From assembly GCA_965223215.1 (NCBI GenBank), contig CBDCVZ010000010.1:1116001-1180000 (forward strand): a stretch of DNA of 64,000 nucleotides, written 5' to 3'. The stretch's first letter is position 1. The number at the start of each line of letters is the position of its first letter. Source of the DNA: JABDMH01 sp965223215 (GTDB lineage: Bacteria; Bacteroidota; Bacteroidia; Chitinophagales; Saprospiraceae). Under the pieces are notes generated by a model, which saw only the letters and a list, made by a program, of their open reading frames with translations, made no database searches and was not told the DNA's origin. Made by a program: the position numbers and the translations under genes. Shown piece after piece: positions 63,092-64,000 of the stretch.

Positions 63092-64000
63092 TCAACCGAA
63101 ATCGAGAAGCATCTGAGGCTGCTTGTGTTTCAAATACAACTCAGTGTCTAATCCAGATCGGCTGCTCTCATCAATATACTTGGAGACAGCCAATTTGAAT
63201 TGGTCCCTAATGATCTGAGCTACTTTGCCCTCTCCTCGCATCCTGGTCTTAAATCTACTATCGTTGAGTTGACCACCATGGCATTCGGCAACCTTAGCCA
63301 GTACTTTGGTGCTCCGTTCAGGATAGGCCTTACCCATCCAATCTTGAAAAATCGAACCAACATCTCCATTTAACCTCAAGATGGTATAGCCGGCTTTTGT
63401 CGCTCCCATAAGCCCGGCAATCCTAACGATCTCGATCACTTCATGGTCGTTCAGTCCCGGAATAATAGGTGCGACCATGACTCCGACCGGAATACCTTCT
63501 TTGGCAAGGAATGCCAAAGTTTGAAGTCTTTGCTTGACGCTGGCCGTGCGTGGTTCCATTTTTTGTCTCAGTGATTCATCCAGGGTGGTTATGGAAATAA
63601 TCACCGTTACCAATCGGAGGGCAGCTAAATCTCTGAGTAGGTCGACATCACGCTGAATCAAACTGTTCTTGGTTATGATGCCGGTGCTATGTCGGAAAGA
63701 AAGGAAGACTTCCAACAGCCGCCGAGTGATACTTAGCTGTTTTTCAATGGGTTGATAACAATCCGTGTTTCCGGACAAAACAATCGTGTCGCCATTCCAG
63801 TTTTTCTTGCATAGATGCTGATGCAACAAACCTGGTGCATTTTTCTTCACCAGAATCTTAGATTCAAAATCAACGCCAGCACTATAACCCCAGTACGGAT
63901 GTGTATTTCTAGCGTAACAGTAAACGCACCCGTGTTCACAGCCCTGGTAAGGATTGATGGAGTAATCCATACCGACATCTGGGCTGTCAACTTTGTTCAC
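63092..64000 (-). CDS. Radical SAM protein (PA0069/Rv2578c family), 5' end outside window
   Basis: 302 residues are visible; the frame is open to the edge and ~50 N-terminal residues are probably missing. The cluster motif is GCEHGCVYCYAR (CxxxCxxC), preceded by VDSPDVGMDYSINPYQG. LSGNTDCYQPIEK and PIIPGLNDHEV are family segments. The relatives are related to spore photoproduct lyase but of unknown reaction. The GTG read as Met at 64000 is internal. Confidence 0.9.
   Translation of the reverse strand: MNKVDSPDVGMDYSINPYQGCEHGCVYCYARNTHPYWGYSAGVDFESKILVKKNAPGLLHQHLCKKNWNGDTIVLSGNTDCYQPIEKQLSITRRLLEVFLSFRHSTGIITKNSLIQRDVDLLRDLAALRLVTVIISITTLDESLRQKMEPRTASVKQRLQTLAFLAKEGIPVGVMVAPIIPGLNDHEVIEIVRIAGLMGATKAGYTILRLNGDVGSIFQDWMGKAYPERSTKVLAKVAECHGGQLNDSRFKTRMRGEGKVAQIIRDQFKLAVSKYIDESSRSGLDTELYLKHKQPQMLLDFG

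Noticed and set aside
1..64000. tRNA, rRNA, SRP RNA, riboswitches
   Set aside because: I saw no convincing T-loop, rRNA or conserved riboswitch core in the gaps; a covariance-model search would be needed to exclude small RNAs.

Overview
This window looks like ordinary chromosome from a free-living Bacteroidota member, most likely of the Saprospiria (the class is inferred). Four proteins carry type IX secretion (T9SS) sorting tails or gliding-motility C-terminal domains. There are two TonB-dependent receptors with CarboxypepD_reg-type N-termini, and DUF1800/DUF1501 and Na+ symporter/DUF4212 gene pairs. Genes lack clear Shine-Dalgarno sequences, and several are preceded by the Bacteroidota -7 promoter element TAnnTTTG. 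I found no rRNA, tRNA, CRISPR array, transposase or prophage structural gene.

Layout. 1-2.1 kb: the end of a large secreted protein, then an S24/LexA-type repressor translationally coupled to a 73-residue protein. 2.2-9.2 kb: tpiA, the DUF1800/DUF1501 pair, a Nif3-like lipoprotein, lysA and a PAP2 phosphatase. 9.2-14.3 kb: glmM, a cysteine desulfurase, an HNH-AP2 protein whose HNH motif seems degenerate, ribD and a thioredoxin-like protein. 14.3-22.2 kb: an NUC1-type nuclease, a gliding-motility C-terminal domain protein, rarA, an acyl-CoA dehydrogenase with a small zinc-ribbon gene, and a glycerophosphodiesterase. 22.3-36.8 kb: mutS, a CAP-domain T9SS cargo, an M16 peptidase, ffh, yidC, gpsA and ppk1. 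ffh and yidC, both needed for membrane protein insertion, diverge from one 400 bp intergenic region.

37.0-39.9 kb is a tightly overlapping operon of an M49-like metallopeptidase lipoprotein, a divergent peptide deformylase and an FkbM methyltransferase. 39.9-51.1 kb holds a TonB receptor, a DUF368 (PopT-type) transporter, the symporter pair, an exonuclease/GIY-YIG fusion, a NamZ-type muramidase, a tandem NTF2-like protein, a TPR lipoprotein, an arrestin-like protein and a VOC protein. 51.1-53.8 kb is a three-gene iron-sulfur redox module. 53.9-59.7 kb has a phosphoribosyltransferase, a patatin-like lipase, a second TonB receptor and ctlX. The window ends with an M28 peptidase, a NUDIX hydrolase and a radical SAM protein cut by the right edge.

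The most unusual feature is the 1.37 kb gap between ctlX and the M28 gene. It holds a composite tandem array: a 368 bp unit present about 2.8 times, itself made of one 178 bp module and two 95 bp modules. T-rich segments in it are built from degenerate 7 bp words of the form YTTGNNN. It does not fit CRISPR, an insertion sequence or a coding repeat, and I do not recognise it. Beside it, a perfect 14 bp palindrome lies directly upstream of the ctlX -7 element.
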